Assembly: GCA_019828595.1 (NCBI GenBank)
Contig: JAHQRK010000008.1
Coordinates: 1,364,001-1,428,000, forward strand
DNA from: Aphanomyces cochlioides
Taxonomy: Eukaryota; Oomycota; Saprolegniomycetes; Saprolegniales; Verrucalvaceae
Direction: 5' to 3'
DNA length: 64,000 bases
Part shown: piece by piece, positions 1 through 10,061 of the stretch
How the letters are laid out: each line of letters starts with the position of its first letter
Position numbering within the stretch: position 1 is the stretch's first letter
Position numbers and translations under genes: made by a program
The notes under the pieces: model-generated
What the model saw: only the letters and a program-made list of their open reading frames with translations
Told to the model about the DNA's origin: nothing
Databases searched by the model: none

Positions 1-337
1 TGCTTCTCCCCATAAGTGTTGCAAGCTCAAGACCGTAATTTCCCGGAGTAGTAATACTGTCTGTCGCCCTCATGGGGGGCAACCCCCCCAGCGCCCCCCT
101 AGGGCATGTATTCGTTGGGCTCCTGGGATTTCAGCGGCGCCATGCGAGGGAAAACGACTCGGCTCCTCGGTACCAGATTGGCTTTCTCGAAATGGCTGGG
201 AGTGAAATTTCAGAGAGCATCCATCGTCGAATACAGTGGGAAAAGGTTGGGGGAATAAGTTATCGTGGCATCTTATCTTGTTATCCTTTTCGTGTATTTG
301 GAGTATTTTGAGTCGGATTCCAAGCAAAAAAGATAGT
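1..337. other. Left edge, no supported gene
   Basis: This is sequence downstream of the protease stop codon. A G6/C6 palindrome near position 72-90 is the only structure visible. No open frame here resembles a known family. Confidence 0.5.
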
Positions 338-3012
338 CTAGTCGTGAATCCACGTCGTCCGTGTCCATTCCGTCGTGTCTTGAGACCACAAGTACTCGAT
401 CGTTGGGTTGTAGTGGAATTCCATCTTCATGGTGAACATTCGTACGCGTGTGTTGAGCGAGACGGTGTGGATGCGGACAGAATCGCCATGACGGAGGCTT
501 CGGATCGCTGCTGCAAATGCATCCATCGTTGGCGTCGGTGTATCGTTCACTTGGACGAGGAAGCGCTGCATGTACACGGCGTAGTTGTCCGCAGGCGTGC
601 CAGCGTAAATCTGCGCAATGTACACGCCAGGCTGGCTAAATCCCCACTGCAGCACAGCCAGCGGCGCTTCTTGCACGACGAGGCCACACCATCGAATGAC
701 TCGTGTCGTGCCCATCGTACTGAATCGTACCACTTGAATCGGCAGCGTCATTTGTGTCTTGTTGCGTAGGACAACCATGTCGACTTGAGTTTTGTCAGCA
801 CAGACTGCGGCTACATCTTGGTCCTTCGCGACCAACTGGCCGTCGATTGACAGCACGAGGTCTCCGCTGCTGAGTTGGTCGCTGGCTTGCGTTCCAGCCA
901 CACATCGCTGGACAGTCAGGACGTGGCGTGTGTCCTTGTAGCGTTCTTCGAGCGCTTTTGTCCATTCGGCCGAAAGACCAAGGCCAGCTCGAGCTGTGGC
1001 GACTTTTGTCGTTGAAAATTCAACAGGGAGCAGCGCCACAGTCGATGGAATCGCATCGTCTTGACACCAAGCGACGATATCGGCAATCCACTGCACGGAC
1101 AGACCGTATTGACTCACTTGAGGGTTGTGATCCGATGAAAAGCCGAGGCTAAACTTGAGCCAGAGTGTGCCACGACAGTGCCGGAACTTTTGTCGGCAAA
1201 AACACCACCGAGCGCTGTGTTGATTTGGTCAAAACTCCACACTTGGACATTCATCGCGCGGTAATGCGGCGACGACAAGACGGGAAGCGCCAAGCGGTCA
1301 ATCTTTGTGATTTTCGAAGGCTGGGAGAGTACCGACCACGTTCGTGTGAGCCCGACAAACCCCAAGACGTCGCCAACGTGTACCGAGGACGATTGCAATG
1401 GCGTTTCTGTCGTCAAGGAGGAAGATGGCAATGGCAAGGAGGCCACAGAACCCGCTGGCACGTCCTGGACGTTGTACTGAACGATGGCAACGTTGTAATA
1501 TGGATGGAGGAAGCGAATGGCAGCGCGGACTTCAAGCGACGCTGCGATCGTGAGCACTACGTGGCCTACACCAACGTGGATTGTCGCGCGGTCGACTAGC
1601 ACGTAGCCCTTTTCCGCGTCGACGACGTAGCCGATGCCGTCAAAACTTGTCCAGACGACGCCGTCGATCATCAAGGGGATATCCACTCGAACATACACCA
1701 TGGAGGCTAAGAGCGCCGTCGCCCAGGCATCCGTCGAGTGTTCCAGTGGGGGAATGGAAGGGGAAGAGATGTCGAGGCTGCTGGAGCGGAGGGGTCTACA
1801 GGGGGAATGGAGGCAGATGGGAATTCCAAGTAAGTTGGATGCCAAAGTCCATCGTGGTCGTTCCGCTCCATGAGCTGGAAGGGAAACCACACTCTGTCTA
1901 GCGAAATAACACCAGCATGGACAACTTGGCGGTTTGTGGGGACGATAAACTGCATGGGAAGTCGCGCGCCGTGAGGAAGCACGGCCAAGATCGCGACGAG
2001 CGACGCCAAAGTCGGCGTCGGTTGGTTTCCACACGATACAATGACGGACGGACTGCGGATATTGGCCTGGACAAACATAAACCCAGCATTGGCAACAAAG
2101 ACGCCCGTCGTGCCGAGGGGAAGGCTCGTGTTGCGCGCTTGTTGGTACGACAAGTCGTGGAGAATACAGCCGCCGACTTGGAGGTATTGTCGCGGTGTGA
2201 TGGCATGCAGATCCTGTACTGGGATCGAGAGAGACACAGAATGGCCGCCGCGCAAGACTTCAAGAGCGACGGGAAGGCCTACGCTGGAATCTAAAATCTC
2301 TTCCAGGGCTAGAAAGGTCGCGACGTCTTGGCCATTGATGGAGACGACAATATCGCCAACTTGGACACCGTGGAGATCGCCAGAACCGCCAGGGAGAGCT
2401 TGATCGACGACTAGGACGCCCGTGCCTTGAGGAAACGCCACTCGGAAGCGGCTTTCAATCGCGCTGGTAAGTCCCAATTGGCGGCCTTCGTCAAAGGCGA
2501 CATGGCGAAATATCGTCTGCCATGTTCCCCTTGGAATATGTAATTCTCCATTTTGCAAGAACGACAAAGCGCGCTTGACACGGTCTAGAGGAAGGTAATA
2601 GGACGACGCTGCGTTCGTCGCTCCACCGGCATTCAAAGCCACGGCGGCACCGTCAATATTGAGCACTGGTGAACCGCTCGAGCCTCCGCTCGTTGAAGAA
2701 GCGGCGGCGTAGTAGAACGTGTTGAAATCGTTGTACCCCGTCGAGCCATAATTTGGAGCTGCGCGGTCAAGCTTGGCCAAGACACCAGGAAGGATTTGAA
2801 CCTTCTCAGCATTGTCGTTGCCAACCACACGAATGTCAGTTCCGACTCGGGCGAGATCGGGCCTCAGGGGAATCTCATGGAGGTCGAGGAAACGGACAAC
2901 CGACGGATCAAAGCGGAAAAAGCCGAAATCGTGCACGGGGTCTCGGTAAATTGGTACCAGATCGACTTCTTCGTGGTTGACAAAGATCGCGTCAGCGACG
3001 ACCAGTCCAGGC

Positions 3013-3563
3013 CAGGGTTGGCAAAAAGTATTTTTTAATTGTACTTTTTTGTTTGGATTTTTTAAAAAAGACAACTCATGTAAAAGTGTATTTTATTACA
3101 TTTTATTTGCAGCTTAGTCTGACAAGATCTCCTCAGTGTAGGCTTCAAGTTTGATGCCAAAGTGCTCCGCCTTGAGCATGCGCTTCACGATTGCAATGCT
3201 TGCGTAGTTTCTGTCATGCTTTTTCTCGAGACTCTTCAAAGGCTGGCACTTCGCGTTTTCAACCTTGTCGCTTCCAGTGCATCATCGGAACGTGGATTTT
3301 CTCTTCAAGGATTTATTCACTCGAAGTTACGCAATCGTCTCAGTCATGACAAGGTTGAAAAGCTCGTTTACATCAAATCCAACTAAAATGCATTCAAGGA
3401 ATTTTTCTACGAACTCAGCGATGCAGATGCGGCGATAATTTGGAATTTCATCTGTAGATAGAAATAAGTACATCATACAATTAAAGACAAGATTTTTTTG
3501 TACTCTTTGAAAAAGAAAAAGTATGAAAAAAATTGAAGATTTTTTTGTATTTTGCCAACCCTG
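3013..3563 (+). mobile_element. Non-autonomous hAT element inside the protease gene
   Basis: The element begins CAGGGTTGGCAAAA and ends with the inverted complement of that sequence (14 matching bases, then a looser match). The 8-bp sequence GTCCAGGC occurs directly before it (3005-3012) and directly after it (3564-3571), the exact size of a hAT target-site duplication. At 551 bp it is far too short to be autonomous. It keeps a 3' transposase remnant (separate entry). Removing the element plus one duplication restores the protease reading frame. Confidence 0.95.
3162..3386 (+). pseudogene. Remnant of hAT transposase C-terminal dimerisation domain
   Basis: A 74-codon open frame contains A-S-S-A-S-S-E-R-G-F-S followed by KLRNRLSHDKVEKLVYI. 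This is the hAT dimerisation (hATC) signature SASSERxFS ... RNRLxxxxVExL. The catalytic core and BED finger are absent, so this is the undeleted 3' end of the parental transposase. Its orientation, plus strand inside the TIR-bounded element, shows which end is 3'. Confidence 0.85.
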
Positions 3564-4020
3564 GTCCAGGCTTGACGACGTGGCGATTCGTTAGGATCAA
3601 TCCGCGTTCTTTGCCGACAATAAAGCCTGTTGCGACTGTACAAGACGGCGCATCGCCGTCAAACGACACAACCTGCATGATTCGAATGCTCACGATGGCA
3701 CCAAGTGCTTCTTCGAGCGATTTTTCCCACTGCAACGCGTTCGTATATAGCATATTGCTACATGACACTATGAAAGGAGATCGATCTCTTTTTCGAAATG
3801 TAGAGCTACATGAATGATCTCTTGCCGACGGAAAGAAAAGTGTATTGTGGGAAGAATGTGTTTGGCTGATTTATCTTTATGCGATCGTTGCGTCGATCCA
3901 TACACCTGAATGCTAGCCAATTCATCGTTTTCAAGGCAAAGCACTATGCAAGTACGACAAGCCAAACGTGAATAAACTCATAGACGATAAAAATCATCAT
4001 GCATTTCATTGACATGTATA

Positions 4021-6212
4021 TTATTGTTGCTGCAATTCCAATTGATTCACTGGCACTGAATCAAGATTGAGCTTTGACCAAAGCTTCAAAATACCCTCGA
4101 CAAATCCCTTTGGAGCTGAATTGCGACTTATTTGTGGTCGATGAGCTTGTATATGACGAATTACACTGCGCTGTATGTCATTCGCAATCTGACACCAATC
4201 ATTGTACACTGCTGGACTTGGTTTTTTGCTGCTAGGAGTGAGTCTCATCTCTGACACTGGGTAAAATTTTGAAGCAATGGCGATTGCTTGCTTGACTTTA
4301 TGTTGGACTTTGTTATTTGGCTCGAGGGGAATGTCGTAGAGAGAATCGACAAGGTATTTGACGATAAGACTGCTGAGGCGGATATTGGCAAGACTATGAA
4401 AATCCTTTGGCCAACTACGATATGATTCCAGCATAACCATGCGTTTTTGGGTCGACAACTGATCATTCTGTGGGCACCCAGATACGAGTGATTCTTCTCG
4501 AATTTGCTGATTTGACCGGCAAAGTCTTTCTAGAGCATGGTATTGTTGTCGATTCGACTCGACCAGCCCAGATATCAATCCCCGCAGACCCAAGACCTCA
4601 TCCATTAACATTCTCTGGGCACTGACGAGTCTCTCGAGGGTGCCAATGAAAGCATGACCAGCAACAAATTGTTGCTCAATTCCTTCCTTTGACAAGTTGG
4701 CTCGAATTGTTTGTGCATCAAGCTGGTTCAGATTGTCCATGACAAATTTGGCTCTAATTTTCTCTCCCCACTGGATCAGCACATTTCTAACTCGTTCTTC
4801 GTTATCATCACCAAGTACTAGCATAGCTATATGTAGTTAGTTTATAAGTATACCTAGTAATTGCTTTACCTGCGTCAATCAAACGAGTGTGGAGTTCGTG
4901 CTTCTCGCATATTTCAAGGGTGTCTCTAAAATACATCAAGAGAGATGCAGCAATTGCGTCGACAAATGATCGTTTTGATAACTTGGGCAACGAAAATTCA
5001 AACAAAGTCAGAACAAATTTTTCGACTTGGCTCCCAAACTCTGTGGATGCGAGACTCTCCAAGTTTGGACAGGTTACATGAAGCTGAGGATTGCACCAAC
5101 CACTTAGAGCTTTCCCAATTTTTTATCACCATGCGAGGTTTCACTCATGTATTCCATGAGCGTTGAGAAACTCTCAAGAGCCCATCGTCCACGGTGAGCC
5201 AAGTCGGGCAAAGCAACATGGTGATTGCTTGCGGTTGCAATAGCTGAGCCTCGTCGGTTTGACTGCGACATAAGGCCAGGCGTAATTTGCTTTTTGTGTC
5301 GAATTCATAGATAGCCTGCGATACTTTAGACTATTTGTCATTTACGATGTGAACTTGCCTTCATGACTCGACTGATATACTTAGCTGTTTTGAGTTCATT
5401 CGACCCATCTCCCATTTGAGCAAATACTTTATCTGTAGTCACCAGGCGGTCGGAAACAAGCTCAGTACCCAGCGAATGAAGAAGATCAATTTCCCACATG
5501 AGTGCCGATGGAAACACAGCCAACGACTGTTGCTTGGCTACCTTTCGTCGGGTTATGTCGCCCGGTATGAAGTTGTCCATCCAGTGAATGTCTTTGAATA
5601 AAATGCTCCCTACATCGGAACCACGACCAATTGAGGCCCGTTGTGCATTCAATAGAGAACGATCCATAGAAGCTTTCGTCGTGTTTTGCTGGAAAAGAAT
5701 TGTGCCTATATGTCGTAGGTCCTGCATTGTCATCGGCGGGGCATGATCTTTCAGTTTGGTTCCATCTAAGGATTATTCAAGACAATATAACTCGAACACC
5801 GCCTACCTTTGATGCATGATAGTACGTATTGTTTGGTGAGATTCCGTCGCGTTTCTGTATACCATGTTGGATTCTCTGTGAAAATGGTAGTTTTGTGAAT
5901 TTTTTCAAGCTGACGTCGGATGCTACTCAGATAATTCATGCTTGTCTGAAAACCAATTTCTTTGTTGTTCAACATGAAGGAGCAAACCTTTCCAATGGTT
6001 TCTCTGGTTATGACTTCAACAGGTAACTCTTCGAGTGAAGACGAATTGCTGCAAAGAAACTTCAGAAATTGCCTCTGAGCAGAACGATCCTGGCTCTTGT
6101 TAGACGCTCCATTTTGATCTTCGTTAATATCTTCGACGTGCAGAATGTTCTCAGCAAAGCCGTCTTCATCATCATCTGGGGCTCGCATCCGAAGCCTCTT
6201 GCGTGGCCCCAT
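4021..6212 (-). CDS. Crypton-type tyrosine recombinase gene, multi-exon, two homopolymer frameshifts
   Basis: The start at 6212 opens with a basic and acidic N-terminus. An intron at 5766-5806 (41 bp, GT-AG) is phase-consistent and joins SCIK to DGTKLKDH. Box I appears as A-S-I-G-R-G-S-D-V-G with the first catalytic Arg. The box II region reads ITPGLMSQSNRRGSA, followed by HRGRWALESFSTLMEYM with the candidate catalytic Tyr. An intron at 4827-4869 (43 bp) leads into a helical C-terminal segment ending at 4021. A donor near 5350 seems to be of GC type (AG|GCAAGT) with acceptor TCGCAG. Two one-base frame changes fall in T5 (5291-5295) and T6 (5119-5124) runs. The order matches the Ndc10/Crypton-like recombinases that are abundant in oomycetes. 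No TIRs are expected and none is seen. A domesticated gene is also possible. The family call comes from motif memory, not a search. Confidence 0.68.
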
Positions 6213-6654
6213 TATACAAACTTTCTGAAAATGAAGTCACGCAACGGGTTGCATGAAGAATCCCCTCCAATACTTCTATACAAAATTCAACAGGTTGTAG
6301 AACAATTATGCATTGTTGGGGGTTTCTTAGTACTTGCTTCTTTTTCATGCACATCAACTCAAAGACAACACAGCCTTCGCAATGTTCTTGTCTTCTTGTT
6401 GGAATACTAAGCAAACTTTCTTTCACGTCTATAATCGGTGCAATGCCTTACATTGCAGAAAACCCAAGGCTTTACCAATTCTCGATGATTATTGCCAATG
6501 ATATAAGGGCACATTTTCCTTCACCTTAACATGAACTGAAACTATAAGAAGACAAACTACATATACAAACGCGTCTCCGACTGATAATTGTAAGATTGAA
6601 TCATCAGAGACCACATGAAAACGTGGTCTTGATGCTAGTTAATGGTTGAGTGAT

Positions 6655-6820
6655 CGTAGACCACATGACTTGGAGTGATTTGGCACTGCAGGATGCATGA
6701 CTTGGATTTAACCAAGACCACGTGACTTGGATTGAATGAATGCCACATGACTTGGAGTGAATGAAGACCACATAACTTGCAGTGAACCAAGATTGCATGA
6801 CTTGGAACTGAAGCAATATC
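6655..6820. repeat. 25-bp degenerate tandem repeat (core CATGACTTGG)
   Basis: The core CATGACTTGG or a one- to two-base variant recurs at 6664, 6696, 6721, 6746, 6771 and 6796. After the first interval of 32 bp, every interval is exactly 25 bp. Units also share flanking AGTGAA and GACCA. It is a small diverged minisatellite with no gene around it. Confidence 0.8.
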
Positions 6821-8204
6821 AGCCATGCAGAATGTAATGCTTTCTAAGCTCTGAACCATGTTGGACTAGGTTTTGAGCTATTCTAATGTTGTAACTCTGG
6901 AGCTGGAGATTCTTCTTGCTTAAGTGGCACACATGGTCTACGATCCTTCCTGTAAAATTATCCCAAGTGCGGAGGAAAACTTCGACGTCCTGGCCTCTTC
7001 TGCAAGGTCCACGACAATGATAGACACTCAAAGATCGGAAGATTTTGTGATTTCCACATACGAGTTAATCCACGTGTTCGTTCATTGGCGCCAGCTGCAG
7101 TACTTCCTCGTCCACGCCCTTTGCTGGGATTCTTATGACCTCAAATACATGCAAGACACGTATAAGATTTAGTGATCAGTGTCCGCATGACCGATCAGTG
7201 AAGCAAAGTGAGAAGAAACATAGTTAGTGAAAGAGTGGTTAGCGGGACTTTGTAATGATTGGAATCGTATTCTTGTGAACCTGAACTGGAAATGGAGTGC
7301 ATTGCTGTCAATTTTTACCCCAACACATCGAACTCTTTGAATTGTAAACCCTCCTCCTTCGTTGTAGTGTGAAGGTGGATCTGCTTCAGTTACTTGCAAT
7401 CAAAATATGACGGTGGGCTGGCTTCCATTTGTTTTCAGACAAATAAGAAATTTTTTGTTGTATCAAAATTTGTATTACCTTGCAAAATGTATATATTATA
7501 CCTATCTAAACGTATATTTTGTAAACATTATATTATACAGTATATCAATTTAACAGTATCAACTCTTACAAACGAAGTATGATTGGCCAAATTTTAGCGA
7601 ATTAGAATCGATCTTAAAGTCGGCCGACAGAAGAGCAATATACTACTGTAGTACTAGAAGTTATATTCAGGGCAATAAAGGAAGGCATAAACGAACTTTC
7701 AAGCACTGACGACTCGTCACTCGGTCTTTATCAATTGACAAAATCTTCTTCGCACTTGAGCACGCTTCAAGTATTTCCTGACAACCTTTTTAAATTTATG
7801 CTATCCACCCTGAGTCGTGCAATACGCGAATCCAATGTCTCAGTCGGAGACGGCGGTCGAGCAAATGTGACTGGGGGCATCCACGACGTCCATGCATGAT
7901 TATCGCAGCTTGAATCCCGAGCAATACTCGTGAAATGTGTGGGTTCTTCGTGTACTATTAGACCTCCAGAGCAATGACACATATTTCAATCATACACGAA
8001 TTTTATATGTATATAACTATACTCATACGGTAAACGAGTCAATATATGACCTATGACAAAAAATTTGTGCAAAAAATCTTTGAAGAAATAAACGGGGCCA
8101 ATTTTGATAAATGACCTAGTCATTGAAGAAATGGTGGAATCACGTGGTAAAGGTGACAAGGCTTTCATTTTTACGCCATGTCATATCAAAAACATCCAAG
8201 TAGA

Positions 8205-8280
8205 AGAAGTCTCCTCTATGGTATAGAGGTTGAGGACGTCTCAGTATGGAAAGTCTCTTCCATGGGATAGAGGTTGAAAA
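8205..8280. repeat. Imperfect direct duplication upstream of the 8.4-kb transposase
   Basis: GTCTCCTCTATGGTATAGAG and GTCTCTTCCATGGGATAGAG, each followed by GTTGA, lie about 50 bp apart. The significance is unknown. They precede the transposase ATG by about 110 bp. Confidence 0.5.
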
Positions 8281-8388
8281 GGGCAGAACAAAGGAAAACT
8301 AAACGAATAAAGAAACTGTCATTGCAGATATTTCCTCGCAGCTTTACCCATTGACCCTCGTAATATTGTTCTCCGTTTCCAAAACGAC

Positions 8389-9581
8389 ATGGATGAAGAA
8401 AATCAAGTTATGGCGGAACTAAGCCAAGCTTTCCACACCAATGCCGACCAGATTGATGATGCTCCAGATACTTTGACTCCAATTATCGACAGCTACTATG
8501 ATCAAGGTGGCAATGCATCACTCACAACAATGACAAACTTTACAACCCGAGAATTCGAAGCGATATCGGCTGTGGTTGAGCCCGCACTGGTGCCAGCTTG
8601 GCAAACCGGACGAGGAAGAAAATCAAACGTGTCGCCAAAAGATGCGTTTTTCATGATGATGGTTGTTCTGAAGCACTGCAACAATTGGGATAAACATGCA
8701 CTGGACTTCAAGATGAAACCTCCAACGTTTCACAAGTTGATCGATCGTGTCATGGAGGCTGTGGAGCCAGCGCTCTTCAAGCACTATGTGAAACCTGTCA
8801 GCATGAGCAACGTCAAAGTGGCATGGTGTATCAAAACTATCCGTATGCCTTGTATTGTACTGACGCCAAGTTCCAGCCATCAAACAGGCCAAGTGGACGC
8901 TTTGATGAAGTACGTCGCTACTTCTCGGGGAAGCATCATCTGTATGGTTTGAAGCTGAAATGCTCTGTCGCTTACCCAGGCTTTGCAATTGCCTTGTCTC
9001 CCCATGTTCCTGGTTCTGTCGCCGACTCGACGTTGTTCATGCAGCGCCTCGATATCCACCATGCACTTTTGAGAAAAGAGGATGAAGAAAATGCGATTCA
9101 TGATAATGGTGAAGGCTCGAATGAACACCATGACCACTGGGCACTCATCGTCGACAAGGGATACCAGGGTATCCAACATCATGTTCGTTCAATTCAGCCG
9201 ATAAGACAGCCAAGAAATGGTGTGTTGACTCCACGAGAAATCGAGCGTAATTCCAGAGTGTCGTCCGATCGGGTCCTAGTGAAGAACTACTTTGGTCGGA
9301 TGTGCATTCTCTGGAAGGTGATGTACGTTACCTACAAGTGGAACGAGTCCAAGTTCGACATGGTATCGAGATTGTGCTGTGCTCTCACCAATGTGGCGTG
9401 GATGCCTCTCCGTACAACGGATTGCGTGTACTACCAAGGAGTTATGGCACGCTACAGCTCCATGGCTGACGAGCAACGTCGAACTAGAACACGAGCTCAG
9501 ACGCAGTATCGTATGAGGCGAGCGAGACGCTTAGAAGTTCATTCCCCTTTGTATGATAGACGTCGTAGCTCTCAAGCGTAG
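8389..9581 (+). pseudogene. DDE (DDE_Tnp_4-like) transposase with one frameshift
   Basis: The first frame (8389 to about 8820) has an acidic N-terminus and a helical block ending SMSNVKV. The frame then shifts by one base near 8820 and continues with NYPYALYCTDAKFQPSNRP, where D is the first catalytic residue. GRFDEVRRYFSGKHHLYGLK, VPGSVADSTLF and LIVDKGYQGI (second Asp) follow, then VLVKNYFGRM and a basic C-terminus. This order is typical of a DDE_Tnp_4 subfamily common in oomycete genomes. No convincing TIR pair was found around it. Apart from the single frameshift the gene is open over 1.2 kb, so it is young or the shift is a sequencing error. Confidence 0.75.
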
Positions 9582-10059
9582 AAGCTTGTCGACAGAAAAG
9601 ATTGTTAAAGCCCATTTAACGAGGTCTTCTTTTGATGCGAAGCGCGGGCCATAATAGTCAGAGGTAAATCTGGCCGAAGGTCAAAGCGCGGCTTTGCCGC
9701 GCCATCGAGCGTTAGCGAGAAGACCCGCAGGGCGAAATTTTTTGTATTTTATCACTTTGCCGTCAATTTTGAGAATGTTTGAGGCCGTTTTGGGTTATGA
9801 CATGCGTCTCATTGTGCTCCCCATGGTCATTACTACTAGCTTAGCCACTCAAATTCACGATATGAGGACAAATGATATTCATATGGTTTTTGTTAAGATC
9901 GCCTTTTTGATCAATCGAACGTATTTTGGTCAGTTATCTTCACGACAAGTCAAAAATTGAGTTGTAGTGCAATTACCCCGATATATACACATCTATGTGT
10001 CTTAAATCACTTTGTCTGTTGTGATCAAAAAGTAAATATTTGATATTGAGATCTATTAA
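9582..10059. other. Intergenic stretch with a GC-rich hairpin
   Basis: A perfect 7-bp stem, GCGCGGC-TTT-GCCGCGC, lies at 9686-9702, about 100 bp after the transposase stop. It may belong to the subterminal region of that transposon. No gene is seen. Confidence 0.45.
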
Positions 10060-10061
10060 TA

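Larger units (their letters stand above)
338..3768 (-). pseudogene. NMA111: NMA111/Deg7-type HtrA serine protease with PDZ repeats, split by a hAT insertion and frameshifted
   Basis: The N-terminal piece (3768 down to 3564) reads W-E-K-S-L-E-E-A-L-G-A-I-V-S-I then ATGFIVG and LTNRHVVKPG, the His-bearing strand of the NMA111 protease fold. After the insertion the frame resumes with LVVADAIFVN, a DFGFFRFDP strand holding the Asp, and SGGSSGSPVLN, the catalytic-Ser loop. PDZ-like blocks follow (VQVGDIVVSINGQ near 2340), then the second, degenerate protease half and a last PDZ (SGDLVLSIDGQ near 870). Without the insertion the protein would be about 950 aa, close to the family length of about 1000. 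Known members are nuclear or cytoplasmic ATP-independent proteases. There are three breaks: the hAT element at 3013-3563, a frame change at a G5 run (1748-1752), and another near 1165. Continuity across the breaks is clear from family order. Whether the two frameshifts are real or sequencing errors cannot be told here. Confidence 0.78.
6213..8388. other. AT-rich intergenic stretch without a supported gene
   Basis: About 2.2 kb. Only short, uncorroborated frames occur. The stretch contains the 25-bp tandem repeat and the imperfect 50-bp duplication listed separately. The 7400-7600 part is strongly AT-rich. Confidence 0.55.

Noticed and set aside
236..1901. Plus-strand frames opposite the protease gene
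   Set aside because: They are shadows of the minus-strand coding sequence, without domain features.
3768..3965. Minus-strand 65-codon frame upstream of the protease start
   Set aside because: It is not joined by a splice signal to the protease and shows no family resemblance.
9686..9702. GC-rich hairpin as a transcription terminator
   Set aside because: Rho-independent terminators do not apply to eukaryotic nuclear genes, and there is no gene end beside it.
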